Positions 63,701 to 64,000 of a stretch of 64,000 nt of DNA are shown here, piece by piece. Numbering within the stretch: the stretch's first letter is position 1; each line of letters opens with the position of its first letter. Where the stretch lies: contig NZ_JAHVAP010000001.1 of the NCBI RefSeq assembly GCF_024721155.1, forward strand, positions 186,001-250,000, written 5' to 3'. A model generated the notes under the pieces. The model had not been told where the DNA came from. It searched no databases and saw nothing but the letters and a program-made list of their open reading frames with translations. The stretch comes from Mucilaginibacter phenanthrenivorans (GTDB taxonomy: Bacteria > Bacteroidota > Bacteroidia > Sphingobacteriales > Sphingobacteriaceae). Position numbers and translations under genes: made by a program.

Positions 63701-63956
63701 ACGACCAATCCTGATGACATCGCTGGCATTCATCTTCGGCGTACTTCCGCTCGTTTTTGCATCCGGGGCGGGAGCCCAGGCCCGAAAGACAATCGGGATG
63801 ACTGTGTTCGGAGGGATGCTTACTGCTACCTCATTTGCGATTTTTATAGTACCGGTTTTGTTTTATATCATAACCAAGTTTGCCTACGGTAAGGAAAAGC
63901 TTGCTGAACTGGAGAAAAACTATAAACCAGACCCCGAAGTGGATCCTCAATCGTAA
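60777..63956 (+). CDS. RND multidrug efflux permease (HAE1/AcrB type)
   Basis: A 1059-residue inner-membrane RND transporter of usual length. N-terminal FIKRPVTAIVISIVIVVVG helix; NxxG-type porter domains; the TM4 proton-relay pair in GIVVDDAIVVVE (Asp-Asp, about 405-406); the second half carries LITLIGLAAKNAILIVEFA with the conserved Lys of TM10, and LRPILMTSLAFIFGVLPL. The drug or lipid substrate is unknown; HAE1 members export hydrophobic toxins. It is the third gene of the tripartite pump. The divergent sphingolipid locus raises the possibility of a membrane-related substrate, but nothing in the sequence shows it. Confidence 0.95.
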   Translation: MIADTFIKRPVTAIVISIVIVVVGILSINSLAIGQYPEITPPTVQITGTYSGADALTVEQTVATPIEVQVNGTPGMTYLQSNSTSNGQMTMTANFEVGTDINIAALDVQNRVGIATPTLPQDVQRLGLTVRKRNPSILMLVAMFAPKGTHDVTFMDNYTNIFIKDALLRTKGVGDVFTRADDFSMRIWLKPDKLAALGMTAADVTNALNEQNAQVAAGTVGSTPQEKAQSFEYTVLVKGRLSKPEEFANVIVKTIPSTGAIVHLKDVARVELGKFNYAGNSFVDGKRASYLLIYQAPNSNAIETADAVYATMNELKKAFPSDVDYVVPFESITVVKVSLHEVVETLIIALLLVIVVVFLFLQSWRTTLIPVLAIPVSIIGTFIFFIPLHFTINTLTLFGFVLAIGIVVDDAIVVVESVQHYMDEKGMSPQEATVHAMRDISAPVIAIALILAAVFVPVGFIPGIVGRLYQQFAITIAISVLISAFVALSLTPALCTLILRPHKIDDKSRGLNKFFFKFNQWFDRWTGRYRNGVDKSIKHSKFVIIILVCIVAGTILLFKGKPSGFIPLEDDGRIYVTYDLPEASSTQRTVAVLHEMMDSISRVPGILHYAALGGLNAVSFASKSNSATIFVQLKPWDERKTAQTQIGAIIANLQKSLSKFKEANVVAIQPPAIPGLGSTGGFSFILEEKEAGGDIKNFEKVLKTLTAAINKRPEIGRAFSFFTASTPAYQLTIDREKAKRLGVAISDINNALQTYMGSIFINDFTIYGRNFHVLAQADTNYRTNIDNIGQYFVRNQAGGMVPLSTLTSYKVIENAPLISHYNLFRSAEIDGSPKDGYSSGDALTALKQVADSTLPQGYGYEFSGLSREELLSGSKTIYIFMLSIGFVFLFLAALYESWSVPFSVLLAVPLGAFGAILFLSLNPSLTNNVYAQIGLITLIGLAAKNAILIVEFAKERVDRGMELEKATLDAVRLRLRPILMTSLAFIFGVLPLVFASGAGAQARKTIGMTVFGGMLTATSFAIFIVPVLFYIITKFAYGKEKLAELEKNYKPDPEVDPQS

Positions 63957-64000
63957 AAAAGTAAATACTAAAGTAATAGAGAGCTTTTCATCCTACGCTT

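Overview
The window looks like chromosomal DNA of a Bacteroidota bacterium in the family Sphingobacteriaceae (Mucilaginibacter- or Pedobacter-like). Supporting signs are the type IX secretion sorting domain, paired FtsX/MacB-type permeases, DUF5686 and DUF1080 proteins, a GG-leader precursor peptide, sphingolipid genes, few Shine-Dalgarno sequences and TAnnTTTG promoter boxes. The genus is an inference. There are no phage genes, insertion sequences, rRNA genes or CRISPR arrays; the only RNA gene I can support is tRNA-Ser(UGA).

Left part (1-20 kb): the C-terminal end of an M56/BlaR1-type sensor carrying about 29-residue repeats runs off the left edge and is followed by two paralogous secreted S41 peptidases. 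A 1661-residue type IX-secreted beta-propeller/Ycf48-repeat protein overlaps a fibronectin-like lipoprotein gene. After tRNA-Ser comes a minus-strand envelope operon (PASTA protein, rhodanese, MltG, hotdog thioesterase, BrkB/YihY), then an acyltransferase, two oxidoreductases and a DUF1080 hydrolase.

Centre (20-47 kb): a small AT-rich patch holds a two-TM protein and a double-glycine-leader peptide, each followed by a hairpin with the same core. Divergent from it are an ABC ATPase and two paralogous polytopic membrane proteins. Then come TPR, thioesterase and S41 genes; the housekeeping genes rpsO, pnp, rpe, serC and serA; tandem MacB-like permeases; a beta-CASP nuclease; a DEAD-box helicase; and a secreted protein whose C-terminal membrane anchor lies in the -1 frame behind an A9 run.

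Right part (47-64 kb): a co-directional minus-strand locus encodes what reads as almost a complete route to hydroxylated inositol-phosphoryl dihydroceramide. It holds serine palmitoyltransferase, a GNAT-type ceramide synthase, a CerR-type reductase, myo-inositol-1-phosphate synthase, a PgpA-type phosphatase, a DUF5686 outer-membrane protein, a CDP-alcohol phosphotransferase, an FA2H/Scs7-like hydroxylase and an AUR1/PAP2-type head-group transferase. A TolC-adaptor-RND efflux operon is divergent from it. This locus is the most interesting system in the window. The frameshift gene and the GG-peptide/ABC locus come next. Several intergenic regions hold inverted, low-complexity word repeats typical of dispersed elements.
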